Position numbers and translations under genes: made by a program. From Nansenia antarctica (Eukaryota > Chordata > Actinopteri > Argentiniformes > Microstomatidae), in assembly GCA_963989245.1 (NCBI GenBank), contig CAXDII010000269.1, positions 87,501 to 151,500 of the forward strand: a stretch of 64,000 bases of DNA, given 5' to 3'. A model generated the notes under the pieces. The model was not told the origin of the DNA. It did no database searches and was given only the letters and a program-made list of their open reading frames with translations. This document shows, piece after piece, positions 29,764 through 42,022 of the stretch; the stretch's first letter is position 1, and the number at the start of each line of letters is the position of its first letter.

Positions 29764-32700
29764 ATGGCCGGGCACTTAAACATCGTAGAGACAATTCGCC
29801 ATCTTCTGATGAACGCGGCGGATGAATTGCATTGTAAGTATGATTACTTGATATAGTAGTTTTACTTGATAAAGTAATTTATTAGTGCTAGCTAAAAGCC
29901 CATAGCCATCGCTGTGCGCGCACGATGCTGCACGATGCTGCACGATGCTGAAGGTGATTCTTCAGTGAGCTGCATGAAGTTTCAATGAAAGGTAGCCTAC
30001 CTACAGGGTTGCAAATGTGACACCGTTAGGTGAAAATAGCTCTGTTTTAAATCCAAGATAGCTCAGTTGTTTGATTTATGTATCAGTTGCATCTTTGTCA
30101 CATTTTTCACCCATGATGGGTTTACACCCCTGTACCTAGGCTATTGATAGCTAGTGTTAGCTAACGTAAATTAACCATGCACTGGGCAGTGTTTGAATAG
30201 GACCAACATATGCGTGGCGTTAAAGACAGATCGCCTCTGTCAGGGGAAGTGTCTGATCGGTCAAAACTGGATGTGTAGAAAATGAATGTGGTAAATAATT
30301 AAGGCCTCGTAGTAACGTAAACGACAGTGACTGTAGTGTGTAGCCAATCTATTGTACTGTATTGAGAGTCGACTCGTTTAACAAGGAGCCTGTCATCGCG
30401 GGATATTTCTTGCGAACGCTCTCTATTCCCCCCCCTGGGCCCAGAGAAGAAGTAGATATTTATCAAGTTCGCATATGTCATTCGGTCGCGTGGTTGTTAC
30501 CCCTGGTTTCCACGGACACGCCCACTTAAGACTTTTGGCAGTGTTATTTCAAATGTCTAGTGGTTGCCTATTCACCTTTATTTTTAGGACCATGCTTAGC
30601 CTCTCTTTACTTAGCTTGTGTACGAGGGAACTATACATTGTAGCTAATGTTAATTTATTACCAGCAGCAACTTTTTCTGGGAGTGGCACCGGAACTCCAG
30701 CGCCAGGAACTCCAGCAGTGCTAGGAACTCCAGTGCAAGGAACAAGCACCCCACGGCACCCTACTGATGGTAGGAAATTATTTTTTACTCAAACTGCATT
30801 TACATGCATCTACATCAGTTTCAAATGAATATAAGCTGTGCGGGCCTGTGTAGTAGTGTCTCTGTGCACAGCAGCCTTGTCAGACACTAGTCTGCACTAA
30901 TCTGGACTCAAATGCCTCAAATCATGGTGAACGGGGCAGAGGTAATCTAAATACCTGGAAATCCAGGAATTGAACAACATGACCTTGGATTAACTGTCAA
31001 CTTTTCTTTTGTTAGTAGAAGTTGTGAGACTGTTCCTTCCGTACAATGCAGCCTCCCGGGGAAACAATACAGCCTCCCGGGGAAACAATACAGCCTCCAG
31101 GGGAAACAATACAGCCTCCAGGGGAAACAATACAGCCTCCAGGGGAAACAATACAGCCTCCAGGGGAAACAATACAGCCTCCAGGGGAAACAATACATCC
31201 TCCAGGGGAAACAATACAGCCTCCAGGGGAAACAATACAGCCTCCAGGGGAAACAATACAGCCTCCAGGGGAAACAATACAGCCTCCAGGGGAAACAATA
31301 CAGCCTCCCGGGGAAACAATACAGCCTCCAGGGGAAACAATACAGCCTCCAGGGGAAACAATACAGCCTCCAGGGGAAACAATACAGCCTCCAGGGGAAA
31401 CAATACAACCTCCAGGGGAAACAATACAGCCTCCAGGGGAAGGCGCCTCCAGACTCAGAGAAGCCCAGCTCAGGGATTGGGGGTAACCAGCTACACCCAC
31501 AATTTCTGCTGCCTGGAGAAGAAAGACATGAGGATGGTCCCTACAAGGGTTGTGAAAGACAACCTGCTGGGCATGGGTTTGGGGGACGGTCGCCTGACCT
31601 TTCGAGGTATGTCACCTGAAAGTCTGTACTGTGTGTAGCCAGTTGTACACTGTAGTGTGTAGCCAGACAGTCTGTAGTGTGTAGCCAGTTTCTGTCATCT
31701 CAACCCAGCACCTGATCTGTGCATTATTTGTCTTGTCTGTCCCTCTCAATTTCACAGGAAACCAACGCAGTGCAGAGGAATTGGCAGAATTGCGCTTCTC
31801 AGCCTACCCTAAACTGCGTGAGGGGGGTGGGTTTGAGCTAATGAAAGTTGCGGGGTCTACACAGAGCCGCAATTTGGAAGTGATTCCATGCCCAAATGAG
31901 GGGTACACGGTTCAGTATCTGAAGGAGATACTGAACCATGCAACGGTTTATGTCCGGCCACTGCAACGCAGTCTGACCTCTGTGAATGTAAGATTCGATA
32001 TCAGGTTGTGTTGTGTCCCAAATATTAATAAAATACTGAATGAATGTTCCTGAAGTTGAACTAATTTATATTTAAATGTGATTTGTCTCCACAAATAGGT
32101 CGTGAATAACAGACAGGCCCAGTGTGGACCCTCGGTCCAGTGTGTAAATTGTGGGGAGGAGTTTGACTTCTCCACTATAAGGGCACACAATGCAGTGTGT
32201 TCCAGGTAATACTGAATGTAAAGCAATTTAGAAAAGTATCTTCTAACATGCTAAATGTAATTACTTACCCCTGATTCCGTATTGTGAATTGGAAACAACA
32301 GTGTTTGTTCAGGAAATACTGTGTCTACTCATTATTACAAGTACTGCAATACTCTGGTAGGAAAATAATGATTTACTGTTGTAAATAAATAGTTCTTGTG
32401 TGTAGACAAGTATAAGTATGTGATAAATCCCTGATGTTATTAACTGTTTTACCGCCCTCTTAAGTATACTGCAGGGTGAGAGAAGGAGAGCTGACAGTGC
32501 CACACAGCAGGATCTTATAGGTTAGTCAGTGTAGACCGAGGGTTTCTGACATTTTTTGTGCTTTAAGAAATGGCTCAAATGTGAATTAATTTCTGTGAAA
32601 ATGGCGAACTGCTTTTGTACTAGGAAAAAACTGAACTTTTACTGTTCACGTTTAGATTAAGAATCTGAACTTTTATTGTTTACCTAGATGATCAAAACAT

Positions 32701-35700
32701 TTACAGTTTCCTGGTGACTAAGCTGTGGACTGTGCTAACTGCTTTTACTTATTATTTCTTTATTAATTGAACCAGCAGGATCCTCCACAGCCTCTCTCCC
32801 GTCTGCTGCAGCTGGGTCCTCTGCAGCCTCTCTCCTGTCTGCTGCAGCTGGGTCCTCTGCAGCCTCTCTCCTGTCTGCTGCAGCTGGGTCCTCTGCAGCC
32901 TCTCTCCCGTCTGCTGCAGCTGGGTCCTCTGCAGCCTCTCTCCTGTCTGCTGCAGCTGGGTCCTCTGCAGCCTCTCTCCTGTCTGCTGCAGCTGGGTCCT
33001 CTGCAGCCTCTCTCCTGTCTGCTGCAGCTGGGTCCTCTGCAGCCTCTCTCCTGTCTGCTGCAGCTGGGTCCTCTGCAGCCTCTCTCCCGTCTGCTGCAGC
33101 TGGGTCCTCTGCAGCCTCTCTCCTGTCTGCTGCAGCTGGGTCCTCTGCAGCCTCTCTCCCGTCTGCTGCAGCTGGGTCCTCTGCAGCCTCTCTCCCGTCT
33201 GCTGCAGCTGGGTCCTCTGCAGCCTCTCTCCTGTCTGCTGCAGCTGGGTCCTCTGCAGCCTCTCTCCAGTCTGCTGCAGCTGGGTCCTCCACAGCCTCTC
33301 TCCCGTCTGCTGCAGCTGGGTCCTCTGCAGCCTCTCTCCCGTCTGCTGCAGCTGGGTCCTCTGCAGCCTCTCTCCTGTCTGCTGCAGCTGGGTCCTCTGC
33401 AGCCTCTCTCCTGTCTGCTGCAGCTGGGTCCTCTGCAGCCTCTCTCCTGTCTGCTGCAGCTGGGTCCTCTGCAGCCTCTCTCCTGTCTGCTGCAGCTGGG
33501 TCCTCCGCAGCCTCTCTCCTGTCTGCTGCAGCTGGGTCCTCTGCAGCCTCTCTCCTGTCTGCTGCAGCTGGGTCCTCTGCAGCCTCTCTCCTGTCTGCTG
33601 CAGCTGGGTCCTCTGCAGCCTCTCTCCTATCTGCTGCAGCTGGGTCCTCTGCAGCCTCTTTCCTGTCTGCTGCAGCTGGGTCCTCTGCAGCCTCTCTCCC
33701 GTCTGCTGCAGCTGGGTCCTCTGCAGCCTCTCTCCTGTCTGCTGCAGCTGGGTCCTCTGCAGCCTCTCTCCCGTCTGCTGCAGCTGGGTCCTCTGCAGCC
33801 TCTCTCCTGTCTGCTGCAGCTGGGTCCTCTGCAGCCTCTCTCCCGTCTGCTGCAGCTGGGTCCTCTGCAGCCTCTCTCCTGTCTGCTGCAGCTGGGTCCT
33901 CTGCAGCCTCTCTCCCGTCTGCTGCAGCTGGGTCCTCTGCAGCCTCTCTCCTGTCTGCTGCAGCTGGGTCCTCTGCAGCCTCTCTCCCGTCTGCTGCAGC
34001 TGGGTCCTCTGCAGCCTCTCTCCTGTCTGCTGCAGCTGGGTCCTCTGCAGCCTCTCTCCTGTCTGCTGCAGCTGGGTCCTCCACAGCCTCTCTCCTGTCT
34101 GCTGCAGCTGGGTCCTCTGCAGCCTCTCTCCTGTCTGCTGCAGCTGGGTCCTCTGCAGCCTCTCTCCCGTCTGCTGCAGCTGGGTCCTCCACAGCCTCTC
34201 TCCTGTCTGCTGCAGCTGGGTCCTCTGCAGCCTCTCTCCCGTCTGCTGCAGCTGGGTCCTCTGCAGCCTCTCTCCTGTCTGCTGCAGCTGGGTCCTCTGC
34301 AGCCTCTCTCCCGTCTGCTGCAGCTGGGTCCTCCACAGCCTCTCTCCTGTCTGCTGCAGCTGGGTCCTCTGCAGCCTCTCTCCTGTCTGCTGCAGCTGGG
34401 TCCTCTGCAGCCTCTCTCCTGTCTGCTGCAGCTGGGTCCTCTGCAGCCTCTCTCCTGTCTGCTGCAGCTGGGTCCTCTGCAGCCTCTCTCCCGTCTGCTG
34501 CAGCTGGGTCCTCTGCAGCCTCTCTCCTGTCTGCTGCAGCTGGGTCCTCTGCAGCCTCTCTCCTGTCTGCTGCAGCTGGGTCCTCCGCAGCCTCTCTCCT
34601 GTCTGCTGCAGCTGGGTCCTCTGCAGCCTCTCTCCTGTCTGCTGCAGCTGGGTCCTCTGCAGCCTCTCTCCTGTCTGCTGCAGCTGGGTCCTCCACAGCC
34701 TCTCTCCTGTCTGCTGCAGCTGGGTCCTCTGCAGCCTCTCTCCTGTCTGCTGCAGCTGGGTCCTCTGCAGCCTCTCTCCCGTCTGCTGCAGCTGGGTCCT
34801 CCACAGCCTCTCTCCTGTCTGCTGCAGCTGGGTCCTCCGCAGCCTCTCTCCTGTCTGCTGCAGCTGGGTCCTCTGCAGCCTCTCTCCTGTCTGCTGCAGC
34901 TGGGTCCTCTGCAGCCTCTCTCCCGTCTGCTGCAGCTGGGTCCTCTGCAGCCTCTCTCCTGTCTGCTGCAGCTGGGTCCTCTGCAGCCTCTCTCCTGTCT
35001 GCTGCAGCTGGGTCCTCTGCAGCCTCTCTCCTGTCTGCTGCAGCTGGGTCCTCTGCAGCCTCTCTCCTGTCTGCTGCAGCTGGGTCCTCTGCAGCCTCTC
35101 TCCTGTCTGCTGCAGCTGGGTCCTCTGCAGCCTCTCTCCCGTCTGCTGCAGCTGGGTCCTCTGCAGCCTCTCTCCTGTCTGCTGCAGCTGGGTCCTCTGC
35201 AGCCTCTCTCCCGTCTGCTGCAGCTGGGTCCTCTGCAGCCTCTCTCCTGTCTGCTGCAGCTGGGTCCTCTGCAGCCTCTCTCCCGTCTGCTGCAGCTGGG
35301 TCCTCTGGCACCCTACAGTCAGAGGATCACATCATGGATGGTAAGCACATGTACAGTGTTAAAGCTGGTTGCTAGGAAAATCAGCTAATGGGGATCCTTA
35401 ATAAAATGCAATAAAATACTGGTGACAACTGTGGACTTATACTGGTGACAACTGTGGACTGTGGACTTAATTGATTATCTTTTCTATATCGATAACAGAC
35501 CTTGATCCATCTGAGTCGTTGGACTCCATTGCTGGTAAGCACAAGCTGTGAATAAGAAAAACAAAGGTTCTACACTATGTTTAAGTGTGTGTACACCATG
35601 GATGGGGTTGAATCCTACAATCACATTCAGGCTATTGACAGGCTACATGTCTGACTAAGTTATATCAATTTAGAACTGTGTACAGTGAATGCAATCTTGT

Positions 35701-37179
35701 GTGTAGTGTAATTTGAGTTTCTTTCTGTTAAAGCGTGGGTAACGGAAGCAGACTCTGCAAAGGCTGCCAAGCTCTTCTGCGCGTCGGCCCTCGCAGATAT
35801 GAATAATCAGTCGCCGCTCAACTTCACTCTCAGTTTGAGCGGTTCTCTGGAGGAACGAACACGAGCGATCGTTTCGTTCTACAAAAGGCCAAAGGTGAAC
35901 TGGGCGAGTCCTCTCACCTGCAAACTGATTGGTAATGATCTTAATAATTTTTCTTGTTTTTAAATGTATTTTTGGGGCATTTTATGCTTTATTGTAGAGA
36001 GATAGTAGAGACAATGACAGGAAAGGGGGATAGAGAGATTGGAGAGGACATTTGGGGAAGCAAAAAACCAGTTACCCATGGGCCAATCAGGATAATCTAT
36101 AGATCTGTACAGTACCATTACACTAATGGTTTTCAATAACTTGTTAAGCTAAACTTGTTATTTAAAAATTACTGATTATTTCATTTTTACAAGGGGACGC
36201 CGCCGTCGGTGAGGGTGTGGCCAGATTTGTCCTCGCCACTGCAATGGAGAGCCTCCAATATGGCTTCCACCTTGATGAAGAGAAAGGTAATTAAGTCTTG
36301 TTACTCGTACATATGTGATTATTATTTTTTTAATGCATAGGCTATATTTTCCTAGCCTGGTGGTCATGTTAATATTTTCCAGATGTCTAAAATAAATGTT
36401 TTACCTTTTTATTCTTTTAAGGGAAAACCTTACTTTTCCACGGGGAGACGGACCATCTGGTTCCGTCTACTGACCAGACCCTCCTCGACAGCGACTTCTT
36501 CATTGTCGCGGGCCGCATGATGGGGCACAGTTTCCTGCATGGTGGACCATGCTTGACCGGCCTGAGCCCAGCCATTGCACATGTCCTGTTTTGGGGGGCG
36601 CAGCACATGACAATTGTCTCCCCATTGGATTGTGTGGACATGGATGTTCGGGAAGCGCTGGAACTGGTTAGAAATAGCTTTTTAATTGCTAGTATTGTGC
36701 AGTATTTCATGATGTTATATTGCTCTCTATTTACAATGTGTTAAGTAATTGCTTTTTACATTTGTTACATTTCACAATTACATTTCTTGTCAGCTGAACA
36801 ATGGTCATGACCTCACCGAGGACAACAAAGAGAAGGTCCTCTCCCTATGCCAGGCATGGGATTTCCCAGGGCCTACATCAGCAAACAGGATGTGGCTGGC
36901 GGAGAAACTATTGGTGCATGCTGTAAGTTTGTCTTTCTTAAGTCTTTGAATTTAAACGAAACCACTGGTTCTCATTGAATTCACTGTTGCCTTAATATAA
37001 CCATGACACGTTTTTTGGGGGGTTTATTTGTTTTACAGGTGCTGGAAAGGACGAAACAGCAGGTCAAACACCTGAGGAGGGGGCTAAAAGACACCGGTGT
37101 CTGGGAGCTATTAAGTTCCAGGCCGGACACTGTGCCAGTCTTATGGCCAAGAGCCGCAGAAACCAGGATCACGCCACAG
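29764..37179 (+). CDS. HECT-type ubiquitin ligase-like gene, 13 exons, 3' end missing
   Basis: Hand-built exons: 29764-29833, 30665-30769, 31016-31606, 31758-31987, 32099-32205, 32465-32520, 32776-35340, 35499-35534, 35734-35931, 36194-36286, 36422-36666, 36794-36922, 37039-37179. All introns are GT/AG, phases agree throughout, and 1522 codons contain no stop. In order: MAGHLNIVETIRHLLMNAA start; Pro/Thr/Gly-rich exon 2; a 7-residue coding repeat; exon 4 with GGFELMKVAGSTQSRNLEV; a C2HC finger (CVNCGEEFDFSTIRAHNAVC); about 70 Ser/Ala-rich 12-residue repeats; then the N-terminal HECT region (GHSFLHGGPCLTGLSPAIAH, LERTKQQVKHLRRGLKDTGV). It resembles the multicopy fish family named G2E3-like. 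HECT enzymes pass ubiquitin through a Cys near the C-terminus; that part is absent here, so activity cannot be judged. Confidence 0.85.
29921..29950 (+). repeat. Three 10-bp tandem copies in intron 1
   Basis: CACGATGCTG repeated three times without change, in intron 1 of the HECT gene. A small local repeat. Confidence 0.9.
30151..30934 (+). repeat. Intact copy of the duplicated HECT-gene segment
   Basis: This is the uninterrupted counterpart of 18403-18606 plus 25891-26503. At 30354-30356 the two flanks of the 7.3-kb minisatellite/Rex1 block are joined with a single extra T, so it preserves the empty site. It holds part of intron 1, exon 2 (30665-30769) and the start of intron 2. Confidence 0.95.
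31046..31443 (+). repeat. 21-bp coding minisatellite in HECT exon 3
   Basis: About 19 copies of a 21-bp unit built on CAGCCTCCAGGGGAAACAAT. The period is exactly seven codons. In the phase fixed by the flanking splice sites it reads Asn-Asn-Thr-Ala-Ser-Arg-Gly. Each unit holds an Asn-x-Ser/Thr-like pattern, but there is no secretion signal, so glycosylation is not implied. Variants are few (CCCGGGG for CCAGGGG; one CATCCT; one CAACCT). Confidence 0.96.
32790..35310 (+). repeat. 36-bp coding minisatellite in HECT exon 7
   Basis: About 70 units of exactly 36 bp without a single indel. In the splice-determined frame each encodes SAAAGSSAASLL. CTG/CCG gives Leu/Pro at position 12, and GCA/ACA gives Ala/Thr at position 8. 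The other frames are also open by nature of the unit (for example a minus-strand EDPAAADRREAA frame and a plus-strand LQPLSCLLQLGP frame) and explain two apparent ORFs of over 850 codons that I do not call as genes. Confidence 0.97.
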
Positions 37180-37540
37180 GTAATGCAAATGAAAACATTA
37201 AAGCTACATATGACAGCATTTTTATTGCTAAATATTCACTTGTTTTTGTTACGAGAGTATGGATTGGCCTTAGCAAGATCCCCAAAATATGTTTTGTGAC
37301 ATGAGACCCTGTGAATTTCAGATTTTAGACATAGGTGTCTAGGCTAGATAGTGGGAAATATTGCCAGAAGTGACTTTTTAAGCATGCAACGACATCAACA
37401 CTCCCCCCTCGGAATCCACAAAGCAGTGTCACAGCAAGAGAGGAGGGAATTGTAGGAGATATGGTTCTTAAAACACATGATCATTTTTATCATGACCAGT
37501 GGGGTCGCCAAAGTGCAAACTTATCACATGTAGCTTTGCA
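37180..37540. other. Start of HECT intron 13, up to the satellite
   Basis: The GTAATG donor at 37180 opens an intron. A possible acceptor (TGTGAATTTCAG, ending 37321) is followed in phase 0 by only six codons (ATTTTAGACATAGGTGTC) and a stop, so it is either not used or marks a broken exon. No further HECT exon is seen before the satellite begins. Confidence 0.5.
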
Positions 37541-38308
37541 TTAAGGCTATCTAGTTAAAATTGGACTACTGATACCTGTCTGTTCATAGGGAGAGTGTGG
37601 GAATAGGGAGAAAGCACATTGGGATATAGGAAGTGTCATAGACTTGTATTAGCATATCCACTGGGAGTATAACATATGTGAGCAGAGCCCTCTCTATGAC
37701 ATCAGAGCCCTCTCTATGACATCAGAGAGGACTGCTGTAACCTGTATGGAACTTTTAACTTGTGATCTATTTGGACTTATATAGCGCCTTTATCCAAAGC
37801 GCTTTACAACGGCCTCTCATTCACCCATTTACACACACATTCACACACCAATGGCGGCCTGCGGCCTCGTACCTATGACTGAATCTGTCTTGTTATTAGT
37901 AATAGAGTAAATAGCTGTCTGTTTTAAGGCTATCTAGTTAAAATTGGACTACTGATACCTGTCTGTTCATAGGGAGAGTGTGGGAATAGGGAGAAAGCAC
38001 ATTGGGATATAGGTAGTGTCATAGACTTGTATTAGCATATCCACTGGGAGTATAACATATGTGAGCAGAGCCCTCTCTATGACATCAGAGCCCTCTCTAT
38101 GACATCAGAGAGGACTGCTGTAACCTGTATGGAACTTTTTACTTGTGATCTATTTGGACTTATATAGCGCCTTTATCCAAAGCGCTTTACAACGGCCTCT
38201 CATTCACCCATTCACACACACATTCACACACCAATGGCGGCCTGCGGCCTCGTACCTATGACTGAATCTGTCTTGTTATTAGTAATAGAGTAAATAGCTG
38301 TCTGTTTT
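37541..38308 (+). repeat. Two short satellite units at the array edge
   Basis: The first two units lack the 195-bp block that starts TCCGTAGAGGGGAAGAGGGC and ends CACGAGTCTT in long units. GGGATATAGG joins directly to AAGTGTCATAG or TAGTGTCATAG. The period is about 383-385 bp. Confidence 0.92.
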
Positions 38309-41300
38309 AAGGCTATCTAGTTAAAATTGGACTACTGATACCTGTCTGTTCATAGGTAGAGTGTGGGAATAGGGAGAAAGCACATTGGGATATAGGTCCG
38401 TAGAGGGGAAGAGGGCTAATGAACCAACAGAAGTAGGGGTAGCTAAGTGCACTCAGTAGACTGATGTGCCAAGAGAAGACAGCAACACTACAAACAACTG
38501 GAAGAGAAGGTACTAAGTACCCTGGCTTCCTCTCAGGCCTTCCTCGATGGACTCCCACAGATAGACTCCCTTGTCTTGTTGTCACGAGTCTTAGTGTCAT
38601 AGACTTGTATTAGCATATCCACTGGGAGTATAACATATGTGAGCAGAGCCCTCTCTATGACATCAGAGCCCTCTCTTTGACATCAGAGAGGACTGCTGTA
38701 ACCGGTATGGAACTTTTTACTTGTGATCTATTTGGACTTATATAGCGCCTTTATCCAAAGCGCTTTACAACGGCCTCTCATTCACCCATTCACACACACA
38801 TTCACACACCAATGGCGGCCTGCGGCCTCGTACCTATGACTGAATCTGTCTTGTTATTAGTAATAGAGTAAATAGCTGTCTGTTTTAAGGCTATCTAGTT
38901 AAAATTGGACTACTGATACCTGTCTGTTCATAGGGAGAGTGTGGGAATAGGGAGAAAGCACATTGGGATATAGGTCCGTAGAGGGGAAGAGGGCTAATGA
39001 ACCAACAGAAGTAGGGGTAGCTAAGTGCACTCAGTAGACTGATGTGCCAAGAGAAGACAGCAACACTACAAACAACTGGAAGAGAAGGTACTAAGTACCC
39101 TGGCTTCCTCTCAGGCCTTCCTCGATGGACTCCCACAGATAGACTCCCTTGTCTTGTTGTCACGAGTCTTAGTGTCATAGACTTGTATTAGCATATCCAC
39201 TGGGAGTATAACATATGTGAGCAGAGCCCTCTCTATGACATCAGAGCCCTCTCTATGACATCAGAGAGGACTGCTGTAACCTGTATGGAACTTTTTACTT
39301 GTGATCTATTTGGACTTATATAGCGCCTTTATCCAAAGCGCTTTACAACGGCCTCTCATTCACCCATTCACACACACATTCACACAGCAATGGCGGCCTG
39401 CGGCCTCGTACCTATGACTGAATCTGTCTTGTTATTAGTAATAGAGTAAATAGCTGTCTGTTTTAAGGCTATCTAGTTAAAATTGGACTACTGATACCTG
39501 TCTGTTCATAGGGAGAGTGTGGGAATAGGGAGAAAGCACATTGGGATATAGGTCCGTAGAGGGGAAGAGGTCTAATGAACCAACAGAAGTAGGGGTAGCT
39601 AAGTGCACTCAGTAGACTGATGTGCCAAGAGAAGACAGCAACACTACAAACAACTGGAAGAGAAGGTACTAAGTACCCTGGCATCCTCTCAGGGCTTCCT
39701 CGATGGACTCCCACAGATAGACTCCCTTGTCTTGTTGTCACAAGTCTTAGTGTCATAGACTTGTATTAGCATATCCACTGGGAGTATAACATATGTGAGC
39801 AGAGCCCTCTCTATGACATCAGAGCCCTCTCTATGACATCAGAGAGGACTGCTGTAACCTGTATGGAACTTTTTACTTGTGATCTATTTGGACTTATATA
39901 GCGCCTTTATCCAAAGCGCTTTACAACGGCCTCTCATTCACCCATTCACACACACATTCACACACCAATGGCAGCCTGCGGCCTCGTACCTATGACTGAA
40001 TATGTCTTGTTATTAGTAATAGAGTAAATAGCTGTCTGTTTTAAGGCTATCTAGTTAAAATTGGACTACTGATACCTGTCTGTTCATAGGGAGAGTGTGG
40101 GAATAGGGAGAAAGCACATTGGGATATAGGTCCGTAGAGGGGAAGAGGGCTAATGAACCAACAGAAGTAGGGGTAGCTAAGTGCACTCAGCAGACTGATG
40201 TGCCAAGAGAAGACAGCAACACTACAAACAACTGGAAGAGAAGGTACTAAGTACCCTGGCTTCCTCTCAGGCCTTCCTCGATGGACTCCCACAGATAGAC
40301 TCCCTTGTCTTGTTGTCACGAGTCTTAGTGTCATAGACTTGTATTAGCATATCCACTGGGAGTATAACATATGTGAGCAGAGCCCTCTCTATGACATCAG
40401 AGCCCTCTCTATGACATCAGAGAGGACTGCTGTAACCTGTATGGAACTTTTTACTTGTGATCTATTTGGACTTATATAGCGCCTTTATCCAAAGCGCTTT
40501 ACAACGGCCTCTCATTCACCCATTCACACACACATTCACACACCAATGGCGGCCTGCGGCCTCGTACCTATGACTGAATCTGTCTTGTTATTAGTAATAG
40601 AGTAAATAGCTGTCTGTTTTAAGGCTATCTAGTTAAAATTGGACTACTGATACCTGTCTGTTCATAGGGAGTGTGTGGGAATAGGGAGAAAGCACATTGG
40701 GATATAGGTCCGTAGAGGGGAAGAGGGCTAATGAACCAACAGAAGTAGGGGTAGCTAAGTGCACTCAGTAGACTGATGTGCCAAGAGAAGACAGCAACAC
40801 TACAAACAACTGGAAGAGAAGGTACTAAGTACCCTGGCTTCCTCTCAGGCCTTCCTCGATGGACTCCCACAGATAGACTCCCTTGTCTTGTTGTCACGAG
40901 TCTTAGTGTCGTAGACTTGTATTAGCATATCCACTGGGAGTATAACATATGTGAGCAGAGCCCTCTCTATGACATCAGAGCCCTCTCTATGACATCAGAG
41001 AGGACTGCTGTAACCTGTATGGAACTTTTTACTTGTGATCTATTTGGACTTATATAGCACCTTTATCCAAAGCGCTATACAACGGTCTCTCATTCACCCA
41101 TTCACACACACATTCACACAGCAATGGCGGCCTGCGGCCTCGTACCTATGACTGAATCTGTCTTGTTATTAGTAATAGAGTAAATAGCTGTCTGTTTTAA
41201 GGCTATCTAGTTAAAATTGGACTACTGATACCTGTCTGTTCATAGGGAGAGTGTGGGAATAGGGAGAAAGCACATTGGGATATAGGTCCGTAGAGGGGAA

Positions 41301-42022
41301 GAGGGCTAATGAACCAACAGAAGTAGGGGTAGCTAAGTGCACTCAGTAGACTGATGTGCCAAGAGAAGACAGCAACACTACAAACAACTGGAAGAGAAGG
41401 TACTAAGTACCCTGGCTTCCTCTCAGGCCTTCCTCGATGGACTCCCACAGATAGACTCCCTTGTCTTGTTGTCACAAGTCTTAGTGTCATAGACTTGTAT
41501 TAGCATATCCACTGGGAGTATAACATATGTGAGCAGAGCCCTCTCTATGACATCAGAGCCCTCTCTATGACATCAGAGAGGACTGCTGTAACCTGTATGG
41601 AACTTTTTACTTGTGATCTATTTGGACTTATATAGCGCCTTTATCCAAAGCGCTTTACAACGGCCTCTCATTCACCCATTCACACACACATTCACACACC
41701 AATGGCGGCCTGCGGCCTCGTACCTATGACTGAATCTGTCTTGTTATTAGTAATAGAGTAAATAGCTGTCTGTTTTAAGGCTATCTAGTTAAAATGGGAC
41801 TACTGATTTCTGTCTGTTCATAGGGAGAGTGTGGGAATAGGGAGAAAGCACATTGGGATATAGGTCCGTAGAGGGGAAGAGGGCTAATGAACCAACAGAA
41901 GTAGGGGTAGCTAAGTGCATTCAGTAGACTGATGTGCCAAGAGAAGACAGCAACACTACAAACAACTGGAAGAGAAGGTACTAAGTACCCTGGCTTCCTC
42001 TCAGGCCTTCCTCGATGGACTC

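Noticed and set aside
31012..31500. Collagen-like or Pro-rich ORFs in the 21-bp repeat (QPPGETI and antisense forms)
   Set aside because: Alternative frames of the same repeat. Only the NNTASRG frame agrees with the donor at 31606 and the upstream exon.
32735..35311. Minus-strand ORF of 858 codons (repeat of EDPAAADRREAA)
   Set aside because: It is the antisense frame of the 36-bp coding minisatellite. The unit has no stop in several frames, and splice sites and phase support the plus-strand exon.
32767..35388. Plus-strand ORF of 873 codons (repeat of LQPLSCLLQLGP)
   Set aside because: Wrong frame: exon 7 joins exons 6 and 8 only in the SAAAGSSAASLL frame. The ATG used lies in the intron before the exon.
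37322..37342. Fourteenth HECT exon starting ATTTTAGACATAGGTGTC
   Set aside because: It has an acceptor-like CAG and correct phase, but stops after six codons. It is too short to tell from chance.
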